A stretch of 64,000 nt of DNA from Croceicoccus sp. (GCA_002694745.1 NZMY01000037.1:186001-250000); one strand, 5' to 3'; shown: positions 36,085-43,837, counted from the first letter of the stretch. Notes: a model not told the origin generated them from the sequence alone. Program-made: numbers and translations.

Positions 36085-37673
36085 TGCTGTTGCAGGTTAT
36101 GCCTTTTCCAGCGCAGACGGTCGCACCGGAAGTCTATAGTCCGCGTAGTCTTGCTTTGGGCGCCACCATTGTCGCACCCGGCAGCTCGTCTGATTTCGAT
36201 CAGACTATTCGTGAAATTGGCAATATTCTGCACGACCCGGCTGACACGGGCAAAGAATACAAGCTCGTCTATAGCGGTCACCAAGGCGCTTACAGCGGTG
36301 TCACTTATGTCGGCTATGTCTATTCGTCTGATGGGGTGAACTGGACCAAAGGCGGAAAGCTTACCCTTGGCGCAAATCGCGCCTCGGAAGACCCGTATCT
36401 CGTTAAGGTCGGGTCTACCTATTACCTCTACGTCGAGGACAAGTCGGACGTCCCTTTTCGCGATATTCGCTGCTACACATCAACGGACTTCGTTACATGG
36501 GCCGACCAAGGGGAAGTCCTCGGACCGACGACGGGATGGGAAGCTCAGGACGTTTCCTCGCCGACTGTGTTTCGCGAGGGTGCGACTTGGTACATGCTTT
36601 ATGAGGGGCGGGCTAGCGGGCAGGAAGGCGCGATTGGCCTTGCGACTTCGAGCGATGGTCTAACGTGGACACGCAGCGCCAGTAATCCGGTAGTAAGGGG
36701 CCAGAACGCAAGCTTCGGATTTGCTGGCGCAATCTCGTGGTCGAACGGCATCGTGCCCGATGACATCATCAAGACCGGCTCGACCTATGTTTTGCATTTC
36801 CACGGTCGCGGCTTCAACTCGGGCGTTTGGGATTTTCGCGCTGGCGTGGCGACGAGTTCAGACCTCATCGACTGGACAGATGCAATCGGTGCGCCCCTGG
36901 CGTCAATAAGCCGAGATTGCACGACGATGCTTCACCCCCAGGCTGGAACCTTTATTTATGTCTTCCCTGGCGAGGGCATCCGCATGGCATTGCCGGGTGC
37001 AGGTGATCCGGATTGGTCATCCGTCGTGGTCTATGTACCCGGCTATGCTTTCGGGGATGAGGATCGATTCAACGATATTGGCTTCAATTGGAACGAGGTA
37101 ACATCATTCGGCAATACGAAGGGGGTAGTTGGGGGCAGCGCTACCGCATCCTCCTCCATATTGCTCGATGGAAGCGGTGACTATCTGACCGTCTCTCCTG
37201 CGCCCGAGGCAAACCTAGGATCGTCGGATTTCACAATCGAGGCATGGGTAAAGCGCGCCGCGACTGGCCAGATGATGATCGTCACAAAGGCGGGCAGTTC
37301 GCTCTCAGCCGAAGCCTGGTATCTCGATCATACCGGCACCGATTTGAGGTTTGTCTATCGCATCAATTCCACGACCGTCGCCGTCCTTTCATCGTCTACG
37401 GCCATGACGGTCGGAACCTGGTATCATGTCGCGGTCGAACGTTCGGGCAATACCTTTCGCCTCTATAAGAACGGCATCGTTCTCAATACAGTAACCGACA
37501 GCAGGCCAATACAATCGGTATCGACCGCGGTTGGAATCGGAGCGCGGATCCACCCGACGCCGCTATATTTCAACGGCAGAATAGAGGGAGTCCGCATTTC
37601 CAAGGTCGCACGCTATGGCGGCGCATTTACGCCGCCGACAGCGCCATTCCCGGTCGGTCCAGTGGGAGCATGA
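36084..37673 (+). CDS. Tail-associated beta-propeller (GH43-like) protein with LamG-like C-terminus
   Basis: A 529-residue protein. Residues about 45-330 form repeated blades of the five-bladed GH43/GH32 type (YSSDGVNWTKGGKLTL, EDPYLVKVGSTYYLYVEDKS, SSPTVFREGATWYMLYEGRAS, ATSSDGLTWTRS, VATSSDLIDWTD). Residues about 350-525 are a concanavalin-like LamG-3 domain (SILLDGSGDYLTVSP, DFTIEAWVKR, WYHVAVERSGNTFRLYKNG, FNGRIEGVRISKVARY). In a prophage this suggests a tail protein that binds or cuts host surface glycan. GH43 catalytic acids cannot be assigned with certainty. Confidence 0.7.
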   Translation: MLLQVMPFPAQTVAPEVYSPRSLALGATIVAPGSSSDFDQTIREIGNILHDPADTGKEYKLVYSGHQGAYSGVTYVGYVYSSDGVNWTKGGKLTLGANRASEDPYLVKVGSTYYLYVEDKSDVPFRDIRCYTSTDFVTWADQGEVLGPTTGWEAQDVSSPTVFREGATWYMLYEGRASGQEGAIGLATSSDGLTWTRSASNPVVRGQNASFGFAGAISWSNGIVPDDIIKTGSTYVLHFHGRGFNSGVWDFRAGVATSSDLIDWTDAIGAPLASISRDCTTMLHPQAGTFIYVFPGEGIRMALPGAGDPDWSSVVVYVPGYAFGDEDRFNDIGFNWNEVTSFGNTKGVVGGSATASSSILLDGSGDYLTVSPAPEANLGSSDFTIEAWVKRAATGQMMIVTKAGSSLSAEAWYLDHTGTDLRFVYRINSTTVAVLSSSTAMTVGTWYHVAVERSGNTFRLYKNGIVLNTVTDSRPIQSVSTAVGIGARIHPTPLYFNGRIEGVRISKVARYGGAFTPPTAPFPVGPVGA

Positions 37674-37719
37674 CGCAGGACAATATTACCCTACCGCCAG
37701 GGGTAAACCAAACTGCGTC

Positions 37720-38550
37720 TCAACCGATTGACTGCGGCTCGACTGTGCCTTTCTCGTTCTCGGATCCTAGGGCTTCGCTGTGCCGACGAAAGGGTAGGAA
37801 AAGATAATCCGCGACGGAGGTTGGCGGGCCGTGTTCATCAATACCGACATCGGGCCACTCATCGCGACGGGGAAAATGCGCAGTTCCGAATAGCTTGTCC
37901 CAAACTAGCGTGAGCGAGCCGAAATTCCTGTCAAAGTGTTCCGGCTCTCGCGAGTGATGAATTCGATGGGTTCGAGGGTCTCCGATCAACCACGCGCCTC
38001 GTCCAAGTGAAATACTCGTGCTTGAATGAATGTATGTGCCTTGAAATAGGATGAAGAGCGTAGCGACCACAGCGCCATTCCATGCGATGAGGTGCGAAAG
38101 CGGCCCCAAGATGATGATGGCCTTGAAGATTTGCTCGGTAAAATGGCCATAACCGCACGGGACTGAAAGATGGCGGACGGAATGATGAACGGCATGGAAG
38201 CGCCATAGCAGCGGGTAAGTGTGCTGGGCGCGATGCACCCAATAATAAAAGAAATCATACAGGACTATAGCGACAAAAGCGGACGCCACGCTCCCAAGTA
38301 CGGTTCTGGCGTCAAAAATGGGTTCAGGTCGGTAGTCGTAGTAGAACAGGACAGCTTGCAGGACTGCGAGAATATACGCCCCTGCCATCACCTGTATAAA
38401 CATGAACCGGATGCCATCGAACCGCGCCCGCAAAGGGGCCTGCTCGCCCATTGGGCGCGCCAGTTCCATGGCAAAGACTATCGAGAAAATGCCGCATAGT
38501 AAGGCAAAGTGTATGGCCGTTGAGATCGCGATAGATGTCACCAAAGTCAT
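37720..38550 (-). CDS. Sterol desaturase/fatty acid hydroxylase family membrane enzyme (prophage cargo)
   Basis: A 276-residue membrane protein with the di-iron histidine boxes of the family: YYWVHRAQH, FHAVHHSVRHLSV and HRIHHSREPEHFDRNFG, and about four membrane helices. Family members hydroxylate or desaturate lipids; in bacteria the substrates include hopanoids, sphingolipids, carotenoids and ornithine lipids. It runs opposite to the tail genes and lies between two copies of a LamG-end sequence, with visibly lower GC, so it is an acquired cargo gene. It could change a surface lipid of the lysogen; that is inference. Start ATG 38550. Confidence 0.85.
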   Translation of the reverse strand: MTLVTSIAISTAIHFALLCGIFSIVFAMELARPMGEQAPLRARFDGIRFMFIQVMAGAYILAVLQAVLFYYDYRPEPIFDARTVLGSVASAFVAIVLYDFFYYWVHRAQHTYPLLWRFHAVHHSVRHLSVPCGYGHFTEQIFKAIIILGPLSHLIAWNGAVVATLFILFQGTYIHSSTSISLGRGAWLIGDPRTHRIHHSREPEHFDRNFGSLTLVWDKLFGTAHFPRRDEWPDVGIDEHGPPTSVADYLFLPFRRHSEALGSENEKGTVEPQSIG

Positions 38551-38644
38551 TTGCCCACCATGGTTATGGCTTTCGTATAGTTGAGACGCCGATCCAGACC
38601 GCTGGTATCGTCTCAATCGGTTAATAAAACAATATCACAGCGGC

Positions 38645-38802
38645 GACCGTGGTTTGGCCACCGCCATTGTTGCGCGACTTCGCCCGACGCCGCTGTATTT
38701 CAACGGTAAAATCGATACAGTCTGCATATTGAGGGCGGTGCGCTATGCGGAGGGCTTCACGCCGCCGAGCGCGCCATTCCCGGTAGACCCTTTAACCTAG
38801 AG
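38645..38802 (+). pseudogene. Duplicate fragment of the LamG tail-protein C-terminus
   Basis: Reads LATAIVARLRPTPLYFNGKID ... AVRYAEGFTPPSAPFPVDPLT and a stop. It is clearly related to the end of the gene at 36084 (PTPLYFNGRIEG...VARYGGAFTPPTAPFPVG). No start or upstream domain is present. It overlaps the 3' end of the acyltransferase gene on the other strand. It marks either an old tail-gene duplication or a swap of the C-terminus. Confidence 0.8.
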
Positions 38803-39647
38803 GCCCAATCGGCCAATATTGTCGCCGCCAATATCAGCGCTAACGTTGCGGGTATCGACAGCCCCATCCGCATGATTGGGTAATGCACGGCGTAAAGCGG
38901 ATAGGAGTACCGGCCCATCAAGGACCCCCAGCGGGGCGCGTAAGTCATGCCGCCAAACATCGCCAGTGGGAATACGATAAGGACGATGAGCGGCGAAGTG
39001 ACAACCGGCATGGCTGCGGCAATCGGCAACAGAGCCAGTGTGATCGCTGGATGAATGCGTAACGGTGGTGTGTCCCCGAAAGTCCGGTAAATCAGAATGC
39101 CGATGATGTAGGCCACGCCGACGCGCAGAAGACCTTCAGGCATACCGGCCCATGTGGAAGCTGCCCTTGCCCCATCAAGCAGGGTGATGGCCCATAGAGG
39201 CGCGATTGCGAGTAGCAGAACAGAGAGGCGCAGATTGCTCAGTCTGCACAGGATGAGTGCATGAACGATGTTCGCGACTATCTCGCAGAACAGCGACCAG
39301 GCGGGCGCATTGAACGGGAACAGCCTGCCGTTAATTGGGCTGGGCAGGAACAGCAGCGCTAGAAATAGCATCGGTGAAGGACCGACGATCAGCAGCCCCA
39401 GAGCGGTTCCTACCGCAAGCGGTGCCCACAATCTTTTGCCCCTGAGAAGCGCGAAGGCTGCGGTGCTGGGCATCCGGTGTTCATAGGTTCGGGCCATGAC
39501 GAAGCCGGAAAGCATAAAGAAGAAATCGACGGCTAGACCGGCTCCGGGAATATAGCCGGTACCAAGAACGTACACTTTTAAGTGCGACACGAAGACCATC
39601 AGGGCGGCTATGCCGCGCAGTGCATCAAGTCCCGTAATTCTGGCCAT
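38757..39647 (-). CDS. Acyltransferase-3 (OafA-like) membrane protein (prophage cargo)
   Basis: A 296-residue protein of the acyltransferase-3 family: RITGLDALRGIAALMVFVSHL (with the catalytic-type His), DFFFMLSGFVMARTYEHR and about eight to ten membrane helices, ending near LYAVHYPIMR. These enzymes O-acetylate surface glycans such as O-antigen. In prophages they often alter the phage receptor of the lysogen (lysogenic conversion). It lies between tail and lysis genes and reads against them, as cargo usually does. Confidence 0.88.
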   Translation of the reverse strand: MARITGLDALRGIAALMVFVSHLKVYVLGTGYIPGAGLAVDFFFMLSGFVMARTYEHRMPSTAAFALLRGKRLWAPLAVGTALGLLIVGPSPMLFLALLFLPSPINGRLFPFNAPAWSLFCEIVANIVHALILCRLSNLRLSVLLLAIAPLWAITLLDGARAASTWAGMPEGLLRVGVAYIIGILIYRTFGDTPPLRIHPAITLALLPIAAAMPVVTSPLIVLIVFPLAMFGGMTYAPRWGSLMGRYSYPLYAVHYPIMRMGLSIPATLALILAATILADWASRLKGLPGMARSAA

Positions 39648-39694
39648 GCGCCAGCGTCTAGCGCCGCGGGATGAAAATCAAGTAAAAGCCCTGC

Positions 39695-39823
39695 ATGCTC
39701 TCCATCATCGGATTCGCGCTGCTTTCCATTGGCTCGATATGGGCCGCAACGACGTATAATCATGTCGCCCGCTGGATAGGCGGCGCAATCGCAGCATTCG
39801 GGCTGTTCATCGCCTTTTACTAA
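39695..39823 (+). CDS. Tiny membrane protein in the lysis region
   Basis: A 42-residue frame, MLSIIGFALLSIGSIWAATTYNHVARWIGGAIAAFGLFIAFY, with two hydrophobic segments. No strong ribosome site is visible. It sits before the lysis genes, where small holin-like proteins are expected, but it resembles no holin family I can name. Confidence 0.4.
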   Translation: MLSIIGFALLSIGSIWAATTYNHVARWIGGAIAAFGLFIAFY

Positions 39824-39869
39824 GAACGAAAACTGAGGTCGCCATGAAATACCCTGCAGGTGCGGGCTG

Positions 39870-40292
39870 ATGCCGCTTGCCGAATTCGATGCCAATGACT
39901 GGTCCGACATCATGCGCTGGTGGTCCTTCGTGGGCGCGGCGCAGGCTCTTCCGGCGATCGGCAAGGGTGTCACCATCGTGCGTGGCAAGATCCGCAGCGG
40001 TCGCCGGACGGTAGTGCTGCCCCTCATCACACTGGTCTATGCCGGTTCGGCGCTGATGGGCTTCCTGACCTTCGTGCTGATCGCGGGCAGCATCATTCCG
40101 TTCACCTCACGGATCTCGGGCTTCGGGCTCGACCACTGGTTGTTTGAAAGCGTGATGGCGGTGGCCTGGTCGCTGGGCGCGGGCGGGGCGTGGCTGGCGG
40201 CGGTCGCGTTCTCGCGCGCACGCAAGATGCGGATGATCGCGGCGGGGTGCTGGTTTGCCGCCGTCTGCCTCGTCGCGACCGCGACCGCCTGA
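39870..40292 (+). CDS. Prophage membrane protein, unknown function
   Basis: A 140-residue protein with three to four hydrophobic helices (VVLPLITLVYAGSALMGFLTFVLIAGSII; LFESVMAVAWSLGAGGAWLAAVAF; MIAAGCWFAAVCLVA). It overlaps an 8-codon leader frame (TGATG) and is followed one base later by the next gene. Position among lysis genes suggests a role in the membrane step of lysis; no family recognised. Confidence 0.55.
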   Translation: MPLAEFDANDWSDIMRWWSFVGAAQALPAIGKGVTIVRGKIRSGRRTVVLPLITLVYAGSALMGFLTFVLIAGSIIPFTSRISGFGLDHWLFESVMAVAWSLGAGGAWLAAVAFSRARKMRMIAAGCWFAAVCLVATATA

Positions 40293-40293
40293 T

Positions 40294-40833
40294 ATGGTGC
40301 CGGGAGGGAGCGAAGCGGCGGCGAAGTACGGGCTGGCCATGATCATAGCCGTTTCGGGCGCCATCGACCCGCTGGCGGCGGCGATCGCGTTCGGCATGGT
40401 GACGGGCTGGGCCACACTGGCCGCGGTGAAATACGACGAAGGCCAGTCCTGGGCCGAGATCCGAAAGGCGATGATCGTGGCGCTGATGGTCGGCGGTGCG
40501 GGCGCGCTGTTCGCGATCTTCATTGTGCGGGCTCTGCGGGCCGATCCGCTGGGCGCAGCGCTGATTTCCTGCGCGATCGCGTTCGGCGGGGTGCGGATGA
40601 TCAAGCGGCTGCTGGGCGGCACGATGAAGATGCTGCTGTGGCTGTTCGACCAACTCGCCCCTCTGGTCGGGAAGATCGCGGACAAGCGGCAGGCGCAGGC
40701 GATTGAGATGGCGCGTCGCGGATCCGAGGAGCGCCGGCGGATGGCCGGGAACGTTGCGGGCGAGGACCGCGAGCAATTGCAGCAGATGGCCGAGCAGATC
40801 GACGATCCTCCGCCGTCGCCGAACCGAGACTGA
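40294..40833 (+). CDS. Prophage membrane protein with charged C-terminus, possible holin-like
   Basis: A 179-residue protein with hydrophobic helices in the first 120 residues (GLAMIIAVSGAIDPLAAAIAFGMV; MIVALMVGGAGALFAIFIV; LGAALISCAIAFGGVRMI) and a long charged C-terminal helix (KIADKRQAQAIEMARRGSEERRRM). The layout resembles phage LydA/holin-type or minor structural membrane proteins, but I cannot assign a family. It is followed by a terminator. Confidence 0.5.
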   Translation: MVPGGSEAAAKYGLAMIIAVSGAIDPLAAAIAFGMVTGWATLAAVKYDEGQSWAEIRKAMIVALMVGGAGALFAIFIVRALRADPLGAALISCAIAFGGVRMIKRLLGGTMKMLLWLFDQLAPLVGKIADKRQAQAIEMARRGSEERRRMAGNVAGEDREQLQQMAEQIDDPPPSPNRD

Positions 40834-40840
40834 AGCCTTC

Positions 40841-40864
40841 GCCCGCCGCCGTGCGGGCTTTTTT
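40841..40864 (+). terminator. Rho-independent terminator before the endolysin gene
   Basis: GCCCGC (40841-40846) and GCGGGC (40853-40858) with a 6-base loop and TTTTTT immediately after. It lies between the membrane-protein gene and the endolysin gene, only 13 bp before the endolysin start, so the lysis genes need either read-through or antitermination. Confidence 0.85.
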
Positions 40865-40877
40865 ATGGGAAACGCAG

Positions 40878-41420
40878 ATGACGATTGACGATATGATCGA
40901 GCGTACCATCGGTCACGAGGGGCGCTACTCGAACCACGCTGACGATACCGGCGGCGAGACCATGTTCGGCATCACGAAGGCGGTCGCCCGGGCCAACGGT
41001 TATGGTGGCCCCATGGGTCAGCTGACCCGCGACCACGCGAAGGCGATCTATCGGAGGCAATATGCTGACAAGCCGGGCTTCTCGTCGGTGGCGCGGGTTT
41101 CTCCAGCGATCGGAGCGGAGTTGTTCGACACTGGCGTCAACATGGGCCCGGCCTATCCCGCGCTGTGGCTGCAGCAGTGCCTCAATGCGCTGAACAGCGG
41201 CGGCACGCATTACGCGGACATCAGGGAAGACGGCGACATCGGCCCTGCCACGCTGGCGGCGTTGCGCGCCTTTCTCGGCCGCCGGGGCGACGCGGGCGAG
41301 CGGGTGCTGCTGAAGGCGCTGAACTGCCTGCAGGGTGCGCGCTATATCGACCTGGCGCAGCGGCGCAGCGCAAACGAGAGCTTTCTGTATGGCTGGATCG
41401 CCAATCGGGTGGCGCTGTGA
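40878..41420 (+). CDS. Endolysin, GH108 family (N-acetylmuramidase)
   Basis: A 180-residue muramidase. IERTIGHEGRYSNHADDTGGETMFGITKA carries the catalytic Glu in the HEG-x-Y motif typical of GH108. LTRDHAKAIYRRQY and the C-terminal peptidoglycan-binding-like region (NALNSGGTHYADIREDGDIGPATLAALRAFL) complete the family layout. No signal peptide, so export would depend on a holin. ATG 40878 was chosen over an upstream in-frame start lying in the terminator. Confidence 0.9.
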   Translation: MTIDDMIERTIGHEGRYSNHADDTGGETMFGITKAVARANGYGGPMGQLTRDHAKAIYRRQYADKPGFSSVARVSPAIGAELFDTGVNMGPAYPALWLQQCLNALNSGGTHYADIREDGDIGPATLAALRAFLGRRGDAGERVLLKALNCLQGARYIDLAQRRSANESFLYGWIANRVAL

Positions 41421-41716
41421 TCGAGCGGATCAAATCCGCCTTCGGTAGCCTTTCCGGCATCAAGGCGCGCACGATCGCCGGTGCAGGCATCTTTCTGCTG
41501 AGCATGACGGTGCTGGTCATGATCTACACGAAGCCAGAACTGGCGCGCGACGATCTGTTCAAGACGCTTGCGCAGGCGATTATCGTCCAGGGACTAGTAG
41601 GCTTGGCGATGGCATTCTGGTTCACGGACAAGGATCGTGACCGGCATGGCCCTGAACAGGTCGAGGTGACAAACGATCCCAGCCATCCGGTGCCGGTCGT
41701 AGACGACGAGCCGTGA
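41417..41716 (+). CDS. Holin-like membrane protein
   Basis: A 99-residue protein with two hydrophobic helices (IAGAGIFLLSMTVLVMIYT; LAQAIIVQGLVGLAMAFWFT) and an acidic C-terminal tail. GTG 41417 overlaps the endolysin stop (GTGA). Two helices and position next to the endolysin are what a class II holin would show; the family is not recognised. Confidence 0.55.
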   Translation: MIERIKSAFGSLSGIKARTIAGAGIFLLSMTVLVMIYTKPELARDDLFKTLAQAIIVQGLVGLAMAFWFTDKDRDRHGPEQVEVTNDPSHPVPVVDDEP

Positions 41717-42096
41717 CGCTCTGGTGCCTGAAGTGCGGTGAGCCATTCGATCCGAACGAGACGATCTGCCTGGGCAGGTGGACGCTGGGGCCGGACTGGG
41801 CAACGATCGATGGGCAGCGTCTCGCCATTTCGGCAGGTGAAGCAAAGGTTCTGTACGCCGTCGCACAAGGCAAGGGACGCCCTGTCAGGCGCAGTTTCAT
41901 CGCAGAATTCGCCACCGACAATGAACCGGACTGGCCGCTGAATGGGCTGGCCGTTCGCACCCATCATCTGCGCGCCAAGCTCGGCGCTGCCTACCCGATC
42001 GCGATGCGCAGGCGCGTGGGCCTGAGCTGGTGCGACCCACTATTCGGCACAGAGCCGGGAACGCCGCATGGTGCGGTTCTTGAAGAAGGGAAGTGA
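41713..42096 (+). CDS. Winged-helix protein with N-terminal Cys pair
   Basis: A 127-residue protein. It starts with a possible half zinc site (WCLKCGEPFDPNETICL) and continues into an OmpR-type winged-helix pattern (LAISAGEAKVLYAVAQGKGRPVRRSFIAEF ... LNGLAVRTHHLRAKLG). This resembles DNA-binding domains of response regulators. GTG start overlaps the preceding stop. A regulator inside a lysis cassette is unusual; it may control late genes. Family assignment is inference from pattern. Confidence 0.5.
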   Translation: MTLWCLKCGEPFDPNETICLGRWTLGPDWATIDGQRLAISAGEAKVLYAVAQGKGRPVRRSFIAEFATDNEPDWPLNGLAVRTHHLRAKLGAAYPIAMRRRVGLSWCDPLFGTEPGTPHGAVLEEGK

Positions 42097-42098
42097 GT

Positions 42099-42515
42099 AT
42101 GGATTTCAAGGCTATCAACCCGCTTGCCTGGACGGGCCTGCGGAAGTTCCTGTTGATCCTGGCGGCGGTCTTCGTCGCGTTCGGGATCCTGACGGGCGCG
42201 GCGGTCTATCTGGTTTCGGGTGCGATCTGTATTGCGGCGCTGCTGGTGTGGGAATGGCGCGCGCAGCGCAGGCTGGCTTCCGCCGTGCCCGGCGTTCAGA
42301 CCTTCGCCGCCATGTCGACGAAGCCTCAGACCGACACGGTGGTCGAGCAGCTGATCATGGTGCTGGCGGTGATCGCCGCGGTGCTGGGCAAGGAGATCCC
42401 CGAGGCCACAATCCAGTATGTCGCGCAGGCGATCGGGATCGGCATCGCGCTGATCACCGGCGGGCGCGACCTGTGGAAGACGCTGAAGCTGGCATGGGCG
42501 AGTTTCCGCGCGTGA
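42099..42515 (+). CDS. Prophage membrane protein, unknown function
   Basis: A 138-residue protein with two N-terminal membrane helices (LRKFLLILAAVFVAFGILTGAAVYLVSGAICIAALLVWEW) and a C-terminal hydrophobic region (LIMVLAVIAAVLGKEIPEATIQYVAQAIGIGIALITGG). AGAAGGGAAG precedes ATG 42099. Probably part of the lysis or membrane module. It overlaps the spanin-like gene (GTGA). Confidence 0.5.
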   Translation: MDFKAINPLAWTGLRKFLLILAAVFVAFGILTGAAVYLVSGAICIAALLVWEWRAQRRLASAVPGVQTFAAMSTKPQTDTVVEQLIMVLAVIAAVLGKEIPEATIQYVAQAIGIGIALITGGRDLWKTLKLAWASFRA

Positions 42516-42874
42516 CGGGGCTGCCAAGATGGGCAGGGGCGGCGGTTGCGATCGCCGCCCTGATCGCCCTTGGCTTCTGGCTGTCGGCCGCTCTGTCCGG
42601 AGGCAAGCGCGCCGGGGTCGAGGCCGAGCTGAACGCTGGCCGTGCGGATGCCGGAATCGCCAGCGGTCAGGACGCGGCGAACACTGTCGGCGCGGCCGGC
42701 GGGCGCGAGCGCGCCATCGATCAACAGACGAGGGATAACGAACATGCGATCCGAAATGCGCCGGGGGCCGATGCTCCTGTCGATGCTGGCGTTCACGGTG
42801 TCGGGCTTGACCGGCTGTGCCGGAGGGCCGCCTATCGCGGCGACCCGCGCTGCCTGCAGCAGCCTCCTTCCTAA
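42512..42874 (+). CDS. Inner-membrane spanin-like protein (Rz analogue)
   Basis: A 120-residue protein: N-terminal membrane helix (GAAVAIAALIALGFWLSAAL), a charged helical middle part, and the C-terminal RDNEHAIRNAPGADAPVDAGVHGVGLDRLCRRAAYRGDPRC, which resembles the C-terminus of Rz-like i-spanins in alphaproteobacterial phages. Such proteins join the inner to the outer membrane in the last lysis step. The lipoprotein gene starting inside it in another frame supports the call. GTG start overlaps the previous stop. Confidence 0.65.
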   Translation: MTGLPRWAGAAVAIAALIALGFWLSAALSGGKRAGVEAELNAGRADAGIASGQDAANTVGAAGGRERAIDQQTRDNEHAIRNAPGADAPVDAGVHGVGLDRLCRRAAYRGDPRCLQQPPS

Positions 42875-43079
42875 CGAGTGGCGGAGCGGTGTCCCCGGCG
42901 CCCCGCTGCCGGAAGGTAACACCGTCGGTGACTGGATCGCCTTTGGCGACGCGCAGACGGCGCAGCTCGACAAGGCGAACGGGCGCACCGCCGACGCGAT
43001 CGGTATCGTGGGGCGCTGCGAGGCGCGTGATAGGGCGGCGGTGGAAACTGTCCGGCCGAAGTTCCTAGGGCTGTTCTGA
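42744..43079 (+). CDS. Outer-membrane spanin-like lipoprotein (Rz1 analogue), overlapping gene
   Basis: A 111-residue lipoprotein. Signal RRGPMLLSMLAFTVSGLTGC with lipobox LTGC, then PPIAATRAACSSLLPNEWRSGVPGAPLPEG and a charged C-terminal helix. It begins inside the Rz-like gene in a different frame (131 bp overlap), the typical Rz/Rz1 arrangement. AGGGATAA precedes the ATG. Longer than classical Rz1, so it may be an o-spanin of another type. Confidence 0.65.
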   Translation: MRSEMRRGPMLLSMLAFTVSGLTGCAGGPPIAATRAACSSLLPNEWRSGVPGAPLPEGNTVGDWIAFGDAQTAQLDKANGRTADAIGIVGRCEARDRAAVETVRPKFLGLF

Positions 43080-43116
43080 AGCTTGAATTTGTTCCTCATC
43101 CGTTCCAGCAGGAGGC

Positions 43117-43359
43117 ATGGGCCGGACAAAACTCGATTCGATCAATGAATTCGCGCGTCACGGGTACAAGGTGCGTGTCAGCTGCAGCTGCGGACGGAAG
43201 GTCGATTGGTCGCCGTTCGAGATGATCGTCATGTTGCAGAAACGACGACTGCCTTACGATGTCGAGAGGCTGGAGCCGAAGTTGCGCTGCGGCTTTTGTG
43301 GTGCGCGGGGTGCGAAGATCAGCGCCGCCATGCCGGAAATTATCAGCAACGTGCGTTAA
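43117..43359 (+). CDS. Small zinc-ribbon-like prophage protein
   Basis: An 80-residue protein with cysteines arranged VSCSCGRKVDW and LRCGFCGARGA, a probable four-Cys zinc ribbon (C-x-C and C-x2-C). It follows the spanin pair. AGGAGGC is 6 bp before the ATG. Function unknown. Confidence 0.6.
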   Translation: MGRTKLDSINEFARHGYKVRVSCSCGRKVDWSPFEMIVMLQKRRLPYDVERLEPKLRCGFCGARGAKISAAMPEIISNVR

Positions 43360-43529
43360 GCGAGCGCTGCCCACGCCATGCCTAGGAAGCCGCCAACGAG
43401 GAGAATGGCGCCAATTGCATTCACAGCGTCTTGCTTGCTGCGGTACGCCTTGGGCAGATCGAAGGCTATAGCGAGATAACCCCCAATTATGAAGGCGAGC
43501 AAACTCAAGATAAATAATGGGCTGATCAT
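43356..43529 (-). CDS. Small two-helix membrane protein
   Basis: A 57-residue frame, MISPLFILSLLAFIIGGYL followed by AIAFDLPKAYRSKQDAVNAIGAILLVGGFLGMAWAALA, giving two membrane helices with a short basic loop. It ends over the stop of the zinc-ribbon gene on the other strand. Family unknown; the clean helix-loop-helix pattern supports a real gene. Confidence 0.5.
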   Translation of the reverse strand: MISPLFILSLLAFIIGGYLAIAFDLPKAYRSKQDAVNAIGAILLVGGFLGMAWAALA

Positions 43530-43539
43530 GGAAGCAATC

Positions 43540-43638
43540 TCAAGCCAGCGTCAGAAATGCCACGATCTGCTCGATCGACCAGGCAAGGAAGACCAGCGTT
43601 GATAGCAGCAGGGCGGCGAATTCCAGCTTCAGCTTCAT
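43540..43638 (-). CDS. 32-residue hydrophobic peptide
   Basis: The frame starts MKLKLEFAALLLSTLVFLAW and ends SIEQIVAFLTLA: a short basic start and one membrane helix. A strong hairpin (43656-43688) lies just upstream in its leader. Size and form resemble type I toxins or small membrane regulators, but there is no proof of expression. Confidence 0.4.
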   Translation of the reverse strand: MKLKLEFAALLLSTLVFLAWSIEQIVAFLTLA

Positions 43639-43655
43639 GCCATTGCTCAAAGGAT

Positions 43656-43688
43656 GAGCCGCCCTGTTCGGGGTGAGCAGGGCGGCTC
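43656..43688 (-). promoter_or_regulatory. Strong hairpin upstream of the 32-residue peptide
   Basis: A perfect 11-bp inverted repeat: GAGCCGCCCTG (43656-43666) and CAGGGCGGCTC (43678-43688), with an 11-base loop. There is no T run on either strand. It ends 17 bp before the peptide start, so it could control its translation, or be the end of a plus-strand transcript. Confidence 0.55.
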
Positions 43689-43837
43689 CTTGACCAGGAA
43701 AAGCTTTTCCTGCGGAGCGTCTCGCATCGACCATCCGGCAGGTCAAGGTCGATCGATGTCCGAAAAGGCTCGTTCTGCCGATAGCCGCTCGTAAATCATT
43801 GAGAAGTGGCCATGTTAGTCCGAATTAGGAGACTTAC

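Noticed and set aside
36084-37673. Prophage GH43-like protein as part of the arabinan-utilisation locus
   Set aside because: It has no signal peptide, lies among tail genes inside the att repeats, and carries a phage-type LamG end.
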